From Clostridiales bacterium (GTDB lineage Bacteria > Bacillota > Clostridia > Oscillospirales > Acutalibacteraceae), in the NCBI GenBank assembly GCA_012522615.1, contig JAAYKB010000059.1, positions 1 to 45,913 of the forward strand: 45,913 bases of DNA. Direction: 5' to 3'. A program made the translations under genes and the position numbers. The notes under the pieces were generated by a model, which worked only from the letters and a program-made list of their open reading frames with translations, was not told where the DNA came from and did no database searches. Below are positions 12,364 to 18,859 of this stretch, one piece after another (the stretch's first letter is position 1; every line of letters starts with the position of its first letter).

Positions 12364-13563
12364 ATGGCAAAGGCAAAGTTTGAAAGAAGCAAACCACACG
12401 TTAATATTGGTACCATCGGACACGTTGACCATGGTAAAACCACACTGACCGCCGCTATCACAAAGGTTCTCAACCTCAGGGGAAGCTCCGAGTTTGTTGA
12501 TTATGCGAACATCGACAAGGCTCCCGAAGAGCGTGCACGCGGTATCACAATCAGTACCTCACACGTTGAGTACCAGACCGAAACCCGTCACTATGCACAC
12601 GTTGACTGCCCCGGTCACGCCGACTATGTAAAGAACATGATTACAGGTGCCGCTCAGATGGACGGAGCAATCCTGGTTGTTTCGGCTGCAGACGGCCCGA
12701 TGCCTCAGACCCGTGAGCACATTGTTCTTGCACGTCAGGTTGGCGTTCCCTATATCGTTGTATTTATGAACAAGGTCGATCAGGTCGACGATCCCGAGCT
12801 TCTTGAGCTTGTCGAGATGGAAGTTCGCGAACTGCTCAACGAGTACAACTTCCCCGGCGACGACACACCCATTATCAAAGGCTCTGCTCTCCAGGCTCTT
12901 GAGTGCGGCTCCAATGATGTCAATGCTCCCGAGTACAATTGTATCGTCGAGCTGATGGATGCTGTTGATAGCTACATCCCCACCCCTCAGCGGACAACCG
13001 ATCTTCCCTTCCTTATGCCTGTTGAGGACGTGTTTACCATTACAGGCCGCGGAACGGTTGCTACCGGTCGTGTTGAGCGCGGCCAGTTGAAGTTGTCCGA
13101 AGAGGTTGAGATTATCGGTTTGACCGATGAGAAAAAGAAGACGGTTGTTACCGGTATCGAAATGTTCCGCAAGCTGCTTGATTACGCCGAGGCAGGCGAC
13201 AACATCGGCGCTCTGCTTCGCGGTGTTCAGAGAGACGAGATTGAGCGCGGACAGGTTCTTTGCAAACCTGGCTCCATCAACCCGCATACCAAATTCCATG
13301 GCAAGGTTTATGTCCTTTCCAAGGAAGAGGGCGGACGTCACACTCCTTTCTTCAACAACTATCGTCCCCAGTTCTATTTCCGTACCACAGACGTAACCGG
13401 TGTCGTTTCTCTGCCTGAAGGCATCGAGATGTGCATGCCCGGCGATAATGTCGAGATGGATGTTGAGCTTATTACCCCGATTGCCATTGAGGAAGGTCTG
13501 CGCTTTGCTATCCGTGAAGGCGGCCGCACCGTTGGCTCCGGTGTTGTTACAAAGATTAACTAA
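12364..13563 (+). CDS. tuf: Translation elongation factor Tu
   Basis: Carries aminoacyl-tRNA to the ribosome, 399 residues. G1 GHVDHGKT, switch I PEERARGITIS, G3 DCPGH, G4 NKVD and the beta-barrel domains (GRGTVATGRVERG, NYRPQFYFRTTDVTG, PGDNVEMDVELI) are complete. AGGAGG stands 7 bases before the ATG. A strong terminator follows directly. This is the only copy in the window; whether the genome has a second copy cannot be seen. Confidence 0.98.
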   Translation: MAKAKFERSKPHVNIGTIGHVDHGKTTLTAAITKVLNLRGSSEFVDYANIDKAPEERARGITISTSHVEYQTETRHYAHVDCPGHADYVKNMITGAAQMDGAILVVSAADGPMPQTREHIVLARQVGVPYIVVFMNKVDQVDDPELLELVEMEVRELLNEYNFPGDDTPIIKGSALQALECGSNDVNAPEYNCIVELMDAVDSYIPTPQRTTDLPFLMPVEDVFTITGRGTVATGRVERGQLKLSEEVEIIGLTDEKKKTVVTGIEMFRKLLDYAEAGDNIGALLRGVQRDEIERGQVLCKPGSINPHTKFHGKVYVLSKEEGGRHTPFFNNYRPQFYFRTTDVTGVVSLPEGIEMCMPGDNVEMDVELITPIAIEEGLRFAIREGGRTVGSGVVTKIN

Positions 13564-13581
13564 TAGGCTAAACAGCTTTAA

Positions 13582-13611
13582 ATCCCTCCCGTTTTCGGGA
13601 GGGATTTTTTT
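13582..13611 (+). terminator. Strong terminator after tuf
   Basis: Perfect 10-bp stem ATCCCTCCCG (13582-13591) with CGGGAGGGAT (13596-13605) around a TTTT loop, followed by a T tract to 13611. Confidence 0.95.
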
Positions 13612-13637
13612 GCGGGAGCTTATATAATACTGATTGT

Positions 13638-13666
13638 TGGACATTTTGCGGAGCGATTGTTATAAT
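13638..13666 (+). promoter_or_regulatory. Sigma-A promoter of the oligopeptide-binding lipoprotein
   Basis: TGGACA (13638-13643), exactly 17 bases, then a perfect TATAAT (13661-13666), about 70 bases before the start codon. Confidence 0.7.
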
Positions 13667-13737
13667 ATATTTGTATTTAGTATCAGAGCCTTTTCATTTT
13701 TGGGGACGACGGTATTTTGATTTTGGAGGAGTCATCC

Positions 13738-15360
13738 ATGCCGTTTTACAAAAAAAATAAATTCGGCAGACTTGCGGTAGTGGTATTGCTGCTTGCAATC
13801 CTGTCGTCAACAATATTAAGCGGCTGTAAGAAGGAATCAATCGCAGGCAAATCATTCCGGTTTTCACTTTCGGCTGAACCACGCCAGATTGACCCCCAGA
13901 TTTCGACCGATACAGCCTCGGTGACCATGGTTGTCGCCCTTTTTGAAGGCCTCGCGCGACTCGATGAATCGGGGAAAGCCCGACCAGGGGCGGCAGACTG
14001 GGTGGTGTCGGATGACGGACTAACCTATACCTTTACGCTGCTCGATTCAAAATGGAGCGATGGCACTGAGGTGACAGCCCATGATTTTGTTTTCGGTATG
14101 CAGCGTGCCGTGCATCCGACTACACAATCATCATTGGCGGAACAGCTGTTTGAAATAAAATATGCGCGGGAGATAAACGAGGGAAGGGCGGATGCTTCCT
14201 TTCTGGGCGTAAAAGCACTGGATGATAAGCGGTTGACAATAACCCTGACGCAGCCCGACCGTGATTTTCCCGCAAAGACGGCTTCCACCCCGTTTATGCC
14301 CTGTAAAAAGAGCTTTTTCGACCAGACAGAGGGAAAGTACGGGCTGGACACCGAGCATCTTATTTCAAACGGGCCTTTTTACCTAAAGGCATGGAATCAC
14401 AACAAATCCCTATTGATGGGTAAAAACGAGGGTTATCACGATGCCGAAAACATTCTACCGTCGTCGGTGCGCTATGTGATAGGCGAGGTTGAGGATCCGG
14501 TAAAAGCATTATCGGAGGGCATGCTGGATGCGGCGCCGATTCCGGCGGGTGAGCTTGAAAAAGCCCGAAATGCCGGAATAAGGCTGCATACCCAAAAGGA
14601 TACCCTGCTTATGCTGTGGATGAACAACGACAATCAGTCTCTGAGCAACCCATATTTGAGGCGGGCGCTCAGGGATTCGATTGAATGGAAACTGCTTCTT
14701 GAACAGTTGGACAGTACGACCGACATACCCGCGACAGGTTTTGTTTCTCCCGACGCAACTGTACTGTCTGCCGGCAGGTATCGTGACGATACCAATAGGA
14801 TTACGCCGACCACCCGCGCTCCGCAGGCGCAGCAAGAGCTTTCCAAAGGGCTTCAGCAAGCCGGGCTTGAAGGGATGCCGACCCTCACCCTTTTATGTTC
14901 TGACGACGAATACAGTACCAATATTGCAAGGTATGTGGTGCAATCGTGGCAGAAAAATCTTTCGCTCTATTTCAGCATTGAACCGCTTACCCTGTCGGAG
15001 CTGACATCAAGGGTAAAGGTGGGCAACTATCAGATCGCAATTTCCTCGTTTACCGCGCCCGGCGCAGATGCAAAGGATGCTATGGGCAGCTTTATTACGG
15101 GAGCGATAGGGAATTATGCCCATTTTTCGGATGAAGAATATGACGATAAATTCAAGTCTGCAGGCAACCGAGCGACACAGCAGGAGCTGAAGGTTCTTGA
15201 AGAAACTCTGTGGCAAATGTGCCCTTCTGTTCCGCTCAGCTTTCGGCTTAGGTATACGGGCATTCCTAAGGCAAATAGCGGGATTGTCGTCCGTTCCTTC
15301 GGCGGCGGCGCATTTGGCGCACCCTATGACTTCAGACAGGCGGGCAGAAAAGAAGATTAA
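13738..15360 (+). CDS. Peptide ABC transporter substrate-binding lipoprotein (OppA/SBP_bac_5 family)
   Basis: Extracellular solute-binding protein, 540 residues. The signal peptide ends in the lipobox ILSGC with Cys30 as the lipid-bearing residue. The mature part begins with AEPRQIDPQ, then the family motif LFEGLARLDESG, WSDGTEVTAHDFVFGMQRAV, and a C-terminal half with RRALRDSIEW, all typical of oligopeptide-binding proteins. The start is ATG 13738, seven bases after GGAGGA; a TTG upstream at 13717 lies before that site. It is transcribed alone from its own promoter. No permease or ATPase genes are next to it, so it is an orphan binding protein that may serve a transporter elsewhere or act as a peptide sensor or scavenger. 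Confidence 0.92.
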   Translation: MPFYKKNKFGRLAVVVLLLAILSSTILSGCKKESIAGKSFRFSLSAEPRQIDPQISTDTASVTMVVALFEGLARLDESGKARPGAADWVVSDDGLTYTFTLLDSKWSDGTEVTAHDFVFGMQRAVHPTTQSSLAEQLFEIKYAREINEGRADASFLGVKALDDKRLTITLTQPDRDFPAKTASTPFMPCKKSFFDQTEGKYGLDTEHLISNGPFYLKAWNHNKSLLMGKNEGYHDAENILPSSVRYVIGEVEDPVKALSEGMLDAAPIPAGELEKARNAGIRLHTQKDTLLMLWMNNDNQSLSNPYLRRALRDSIEWKLLLEQLDSTTDIPATGFVSPDATVLSAGRYRDDTNRITPTTRAPQAQQELSKGLQQAGLEGMPTLTLLCSDDEYSTNIARYVVQSWQKNLSLYFSIEPLTLSELTSRVKVGNYQIAISSFTAPGADAKDAMGSFITGAIGNYAHFSDEEYDDKFKSAGNRATQQELKVLEETLWQMCPSVPLSFRLRYTGIPKANSGIVVRSFGGGAFGAPYDFRQAGRKED

Positions 15361-15365
15361 AAAAT

Positions 15366-15395
15366 AAGACCACCGGAAAATCAGCCGGTGGTCTT
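15366..15395 (+). terminator. Terminator hairpin after the binding-protein gene
   Basis: Perfect 11-bp stem AAGACCACCGG (15366-15376) with CCGGTGGTCTT (15385-15395), starting five bases after the stop codon. The T tail is weak (GATTGT), so termination may depend on the neighbouring hairpin. Confidence 0.7.
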
Positions 15396-15398
15396 GAT

Positions 15399-15441
15399 TG
15401 TAATGGAAAACCCCCGGATAGTCCGGGGGTTTTCCATTACA
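15399..15441. repeat. Perfect 20-bp hairpin between convergent genes
   Basis: Two 20-base arms (15399-15418 and 15422-15441) are perfectly complementary around a TAG loop. The core is AACCCCCGGA / TCCGGGGGTT. It sits between two ordinary terminators and has no T tail beyond the arms in the plus direction. It may be a bidirectional terminator or a transcription barrier between convergent operons. Confidence 0.8.
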
Positions 15442-15444
15442 AAA

Positions 15445-15470
15445 ATTCCCCGCCGTATCAGGCGGGGAAT
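15445..15470 (-). terminator. Terminator of the rplU-prp-rpmA operon
   Basis: ATTCCCCGCC (15445-15454) pairs perfectly with GGCGGGGAAT (15461-15470). Read on the minus strand the stem is followed by a T run, so it ends the ribosomal operon 48 bases after rpmA. Confidence 0.85.
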
Positions 15471-15517
15471 AATAATCTGCACGGTTATAATACCAATCTC
15501 AAGCTAAGATTTAAGTA

Positions 15518-15802
15518 TTACTGCTCTATTGCATAGACAGAGACCCGCTTGCGGTTCTTGCCCATGCGCTCAAAGCTTACCTTGCCGTCGACAAGTGCAA
15601 AGAGTGTGTCGTCGGAACCGATGCCCACACCGTTGCCGGGATGGATATGGGTACCGCGCTGGCGGACAAGAATGTTCCCTGCAAGAACAAACTGGCCGTC
15701 GGCACGCTTGACTCCGAGACGCTTGGACTCGGAATCACGACCGTTTTTAGTGGATCCTACGCCCTTTTTATGGGCGAACAACTGGATATTTATCTTAAGC
15801 AT
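15518..15802 (-). CDS. rpmA: 50S ribosomal protein L27 with Prp-cleaved N-terminal extension
   Basis: Peptidyl-transferase-centre protein, 94 residues. It begins MLKINIQLF-AHKKG: the nine residues before AHKKG are the Firmicute extension that must be cut off by the protease Prp after the Phe so that the N-terminus can reach the tRNA. GSTKNGRDSESKRLGVK and GTHIHPGNGVGIG are diagnostic. A strong GGAGGTG precedes the ATG, which overlaps the end of prp (ATGCTTAA). Confidence 0.97.
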   Translation of the reverse strand: MLKINIQLFAHKKGVGSTKNGRDSESKRLGVKRADGQFVLAGNILVRQRGTHIHPGNGVGIGSDDTLFALVDGKVSFERMGKNRKRVSVYAIEQ

Positions 15803-16121
15803 TCGTTACACCTCCGTATATTACCTTTAAATTGTGTGGATATTGTTTTTGCAGTTCTGTCAAATGTAGGCGGAAACCCTTTAAGATATCCTGACAGCGG
15901 CGCGCATCGTCGTCTGAAAGAACAACCCGAAGGAACCCTTGGCATTCTGTAATGTCGGCCGAAACACCCATAATCTCGGTGATGGTGTTGACGGTCATCA
16001 ACCCGGCCGACGAAACCGCCGCGCATACGATATCCTTGCCCGAAACACCCGCACCGGCATGTCCTGTCAACTCAAAGCCGACCAGAAGCCCCTGCCTTAT
16101 AAAAAACTTACTCCGCGTCAT
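15795..16121 (-). CDS. prp: Ribosomal-processing cysteine protease Prp
   Basis: Cysteine protease that removes the N-terminal extension of L27; 108 residues. The catalytic pair is visible as His21 in ELTGHAG and Cys33 in GKDIVCAAVS. The start taken is ATG 16121, which overlaps the last 14 bases of rplU and gives the normal length; a longer reading to 16160 would run further into rplU. It overlaps rpmA by 8 bases. The order rplU-prp-rpmA is the standard Firmicute arrangement and places the protease beside its substrate. Confidence 0.93.
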   Translation of the reverse strand: MTRSKFFIRQGLLVGFELTGHAGAGVSGKDIVCAAVSSAGLMTVNTITEIMGVSADITECQGFLRVVLSDDDARRCQDILKGFRLHLTELQKQYPHNLKVIYGGVTNA

Positions 16122-16452
16122 CGGCCTTCGCCTTGGGAGCCCTGGCGTGTATAGTTTCAATCTGAACCTTTGTAAAGGGCTGACGGTGTCCCAGCTTGCG
16201 CTTGCTGCCCTTCTTGGGACGGTAGGTGAAAACCGTGAGCTTCTTTCCTTTACCGTTTTTCAGAACACGCGCCTCAACGCTGGCACCTTTGATATAAGGA
16301 TTGCCCAGCTTGAGAGTTTTGTCGTTGTGGAGTGCGAGTACCTTGTCAAAGGTAACTGTGGATTCCTCGGCGGCGTCCAGCTTTTCAATGTACAGAACAT
16401 CGCCGCTCTGCACCTTGTACTGTTTGCCTCCGGTCTCAATAATGGCATACAT
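16108..16452 (-). CDS. rplU: 50S ribosomal protein L21
   Basis: Large-subunit 23S rRNA-binding protein, 114 residues, opening MYAIIETGGKQYKVQ and containing VLKNGKGKKLTVFTYRPKKG and KRKLGHRQPFTKV, all family hallmarks. The C-terminus has a short Ala/Lys/Asp tail that overlaps the prp start. It is the first gene of the operon, behind a structured leader and a good sigma-A promoter. Confidence 0.97.
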   Translation of the reverse strand: MYAIIETGGKQYKVQSGDVLYIEKLDAAEESTVTFDKVLALHNDKTLKLGNPYIKGASVEARVLKNGKGKKLTVFTYRPKKGSKRKLGHRQPFTKVQIETIHARAPKAKADDAE

Positions 16453-16532
16453 GAATAAAAAGCACCTGCTTTTCTTTAAGACTCGCTGTCACAGGCGGGG
16501 ATAACCCGCTTTAATGCCCGGAACATGCGGCA
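16453..16532 (-). ncRNA. Candidate L21 leader RNA
   Basis: The leader of rplU is about 80 bases. Read on the minus strand it carries a GCGGG/CCCGC hairpin and, next to the start codon, AAAGC-AGGT-GCTTT, which puts the Shine-Dalgarno bases in the loop of a hairpin followed by T residues. An L21 leader family is known in Firmicutes; matching this one to that family needs a covariance search, so the call rests on position and structure. Confidence 0.5.
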
Positions 16533-16538
16533 ACGCAA

Positions 16539-16567
16539 ATTGTAACATGGCAAACCCTGATTGTCAA
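16539..16567 (-). promoter_or_regulatory. Sigma-A promoter of rplU-prp-rpmA
   Basis: On the minus strand TTGACA (16567-16562), a 17-base spacer and TACAAT (16544-16539). Confidence 0.85.
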
Positions 16568-16669
16568 GCATTTAAGGTTTATTTTGACTTTTCGGGTTCA
16601 ATGCACCCCGACTTGCTTCAGGAAAAGTTCTCATAAACAAAAAATTCTACAGAAAATACCAGTAAATTA

Positions 16670-16698
16670 TTTACAAATATAAGATTATGTGATAGAAT
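16670..16698 (+). promoter_or_regulatory. Sigma-A promoter of the PadR trio
   Basis: TTTACA (16670-16675), 17 bases, TAGAAT (16693-16698), 36 bases before the padR start. It is divergent from the rplU promoter, about 100 bases away. Confidence 0.65.
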
Positions 16699-16733
16699 AG
16701 GGGCGAAATGAAAATTTTAAGGGGTATTTTGTA

Positions 16734-17102
16734 TTGAGCATAACCGAAAATCTAAAAAAAGGAACTGCGGAGCTTTTGTTGCTCACCCTGTTGAATATCC
16801 GGGATATGTACGGCTATCAGTTGTCACAGGAGCTGGCTAAACGCAGTGATAATATGTTTATTCTGCGGGAGGGCTCCATGTACCCCACGCTCTACCGTTT
16901 GGTTGAAAAGGGATATATCTCCGACAGACGTGAAAAGGTGGGTAAAAGGAGAACCCGTGTTTATTACCATCTCGAACCATCCGGCTTGAAATATCTTAAT
17001 TATATAAAAAGCGAGTATTTGAGCATTAATGAGGGTGTCTTAAAGATACTAAATTATTCCGGAGGAATTTCTGATAATGTTAGGAAATCATTTGCAATAT
17101 GA
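16734..17102 (+). CDS. PadR family transcriptional regulator
   Basis: Winged-helix repressor, 122 residues. LKKGTAELLLLTLLNIRDMYGYQLSQEL and REGSMYPTLYRLVEKGYI, then RTRVYYHLEPSGLKYL, are the canonical PadR recognition helix and wing. The start is TTG 16734, nine bases after AAGGGG (16719-16724). It overlaps the next gene by 26 bases, so the two are translationally coupled. PadR proteins in Clostridia usually repress their own operon in response to membrane or envelope stress; the target here is inferred to be this operon. Confidence 0.92.
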   Translation: MSITENLKKGTAELLLLTLLNIRDMYGYQLSQELAKRSDNMFILREGSMYPTLYRLVEKGYISDRREKVGKRRTRVYYHLEPSGLKYLNYIKSEYLSINEGVLKILNYSGGISDNVRKSFAI

Positions 17103-17487
17103 TTTGGACACGTATTTTCACAAAATCAATAAGCTGATGGTCTGCAAAGGCAGCCGGAAGAAAAAGCTTATCGAGGAGCTCAAAGCAAGCATCGAGGATT
17201 TTCTGGATGATCATCCCGAAGCATCAATCCATGATATCGTCGGTCGTTTCGGGACGCCGGAAGATATCGCGATTGATTACATATCATCTGTGGAAGGGAG
17301 TGAGTTTGGCAATGATTTGAACAGTGCGAGATTCATAAAAAGAGCGGCTCTTTTCGTGGGATTGGCAATCGTTATAATTTTCTGTGTCTTGTGCATTTTC
17401 TGCTACCTCAAAAACGCGGAATCCGCCGACGGATTCACCGACTTTGGTGTAGCGGAAGGAATCAAATTATTAAAAAACGGAGGTTAA
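17077..17487 (+). CDS. HAAS-domain (DUF1700-like) single-pass membrane protein
   Basis: 136 residues. The N-terminal 75 residues form the helical HAAS-type signalling domain (YDLDTYFHKINKLM, KKKLIEELKASIEDFLDDHPEAS, IVGRFGTPEDIAIDYI), followed by one membrane helix at about 89-111 and a short tail. HAAS proteins are the habitual partners of PadR regulators and are thought to relay an envelope signal to them. GGAGGAATTT precedes the ATG, and the gene overlaps padR. Confidence 0.8.
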   Translation: MLGNHLQYDLDTYFHKINKLMVCKGSRKKKLIEELKASIEDFLDDHPEASIHDIVGRFGTPEDIAIDYISSVEGSEFGNDLNSARFIKRAALFVGLAIVIIFCVLCIFCYLKNAESADGFTDFGVAEGIKLLKNGG

Positions 17488-17490
17488 AAA

Positions 17491-17994
17491 ATGAAACGAA
17501 TACTTATTTGTTTGTTTGCAATCGTATGTTTTGTGATGTCGTTACCACTGTCCGCAGGCGCTCAAGCCGCCCCGATAATAACAAATGATTTTCAGACCGT
17601 AAGTACGTATACCGAATATTATCAGGACGGCTATGCCGAAATTACGGTCACAAAAAAAGTATCGAAAAACGGGATATTGGCAGCCGGCAATGAATATTAC
17701 ATTATCGGAAGTAAAACATATACATGGTATGATGTCAATGGAAAGCCCCTGTGGGACTTTGTGGTAATCGGCGATTTTAGAGTCATACATAACGAGTATG
17801 TAGTCTGTATAGCCGCATCCGGAGCGCCCCATTCATTTGACAAAGCATGGTCGTGTTCAAGCTCTACGGCTTTCCCTGAATTCAACATAGCGGTCGGAAA
17901 AGCAACTTTTAAGCGGAAAATCCTCTTCGTCACGGTAGACACCAGAAAAATTGAGGTCAGACTGTACTGCAGTAAGACCGGACAACTGTCTTAA
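17491..17994 (+). CDS. Secreted beta-rich protein of unknown function
   Basis: 167 residues with a clear signal peptide (cleavage likely after AGAQA, about residue 26) and no lipobox. The mature part is beta-strand-like, with TYTWYDVNGKPLWDFVV, VVCIAASGAPHSFDKAWSC and EVRLYC. This pattern of Trp/Tyr turns and spaced cysteines resembles a group of small exported clostridial proteins, but I cannot name it. It starts three bases after the HAAS gene with ACGGAGG as its ribosome binding site, so it is probably the output or sensed partner of the PadR-HAAS pair. A strong terminator follows. Confidence 0.8.
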   Translation: MKRILICLFAIVCFVMSLPLSAGAQAAPIITNDFQTVSTYTEYYQDGYAEITVTKKVSKNGILAAGNEYYIIGSKTYTWYDVNGKPLWDFVVIGDFRVIHNEYVVCIAASGAPHSFDKAWSCSSSTAFPEFNIAVGKATFKRKILFVTVDTRKIEVRLYCSKTGQLS

Positions 17995-18004
17995 AAAACC
18001 AAGC

Positions 18005-18042
18005 AAGGAAGGCTCTTTCGCATGAAGGAGCCTTCCTTTTTT
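18005..18042 (+). terminator. Terminator of the PadR trio
   Basis: Perfect 11-bp stem AAGGAAGGCTC (18005-18015) with GAGCCTTCCTT (18028-18038) and a six-base T tract. It lies between convergent genes and may also slow minus-strand transcription leaving the IclR gene. Confidence 0.9.
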
Positions 18043-18057
18043 ACGGCTATAATGCCG

Positions 18058-18807
18058 TCATGTAACCGGAAAATTCGATTTTGTATCAAGCAGGTATCGG
18101 AGAATCTTTTCAAGATTGCTGTCCGTCATACGCGACACCGGAGCCGAAACACTGATGGCGTGCCGAGCCATACCGGTATAGTCACGTATGGCAACCGCGA
18201 CACACTTGACCCCGACTTCGTTTTCTTCATTGTCTAGCGCATAGCCAAGGCTTCTTATAGTACCGATTTCCTTAATAAAATCCCCCCAGTTTACAATGGT
18301 GTTTTCTGTGTGCGGGCGGATATCGATGCTGTCCCATATGGAGTGTATTTCGGCGTCGGGAAGTTCGGCAAGGATGGCCTTGCCGACGGCCGTGCAGTAT
18401 AACGGCTGTCGCATGCCGATACGGGATACCATCCTGACCGAATTAACGGTAGGCTCAACCTTATCGATATATACGCAGTGCACACCCTCCCTTTGCACCA
18501 AATGGACGGTTTCCCCGCTCTGCGCCGCGAGATTTTCAAGATACGGGCGTATCATATCCCGCATATTTATATGGTTGAGCATGTGATTGGCAAGTTCCAG
18601 AAGCTTAAAGGTCAGACCGTACCTTTCAGTTTTTTCATCCTTTTTAACATATCCCATAGATAGAAGGGTATTAAGTTGGCGGTAAACGGTCGCTTTATTC
18701 AAATTTGCGGCATTGCTCAGCTCGGTGACCCCCGATTCACCCTTTTGAGCGAGTATTTCCATCAGGGTTAGCGTCCGCTTAACAGATCGGATATTATTTC
18801 TATCCAT
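18058..18807 (-). CDS. IclR family transcriptional regulator
   Basis: 249 residues. The N-terminal winged helix-turn-helix reads ITLMEILA-like SVKRTLTLMEILAQKGESG, then ELSNAANLNKATVYRQLNTLLSMGYV; the ligand-binding GAF-like domain has SRIGMRQPLYCTAVGKAILA and the C-terminal VGVKCVAVAIRDYTG, AISVSAPVSRM, as in the family. The start is ATG 18807, behind TAGGAG. It lies 52 bases downstream of mutS2 on the same strand and may be cotranscribed. IclR proteins sense small carboxylates or aromatics; no target operon is apparent nearby. Confidence 0.92.
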   Translation of the reverse strand: MDRNNIRSVKRTLTLMEILAQKGESGVTELSNAANLNKATVYRQLNTLLSMGYVKKDEKTERYGLTFKLLELANHMLNHINMRDMIRPYLENLAAQSGETVHLVQREGVHCVYIDKVEPTVNSVRMVSRIGMRQPLYCTAVGKAILAELPDAEIHSIWDSIDIRPHTENTIVNWGDFIKEIGTIRSLGYALDNEENEVGVKCVAVAIRDYTGMARHAISVSAPVSRMTDSNLEKILRYLLDTKSNFPVT

Positions 18808-18859
18808 GGTTATTCTCCTAAAGCTTAAATAAATTATTGTACTGTCGGTCGTGCGGACA

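Noticed and set aside
12559..13644. 361-codon ORF antisense to tuf
   Set aside because: Shadow of tuf caused by its codon bias; it would also run through the strong tuf terminator.
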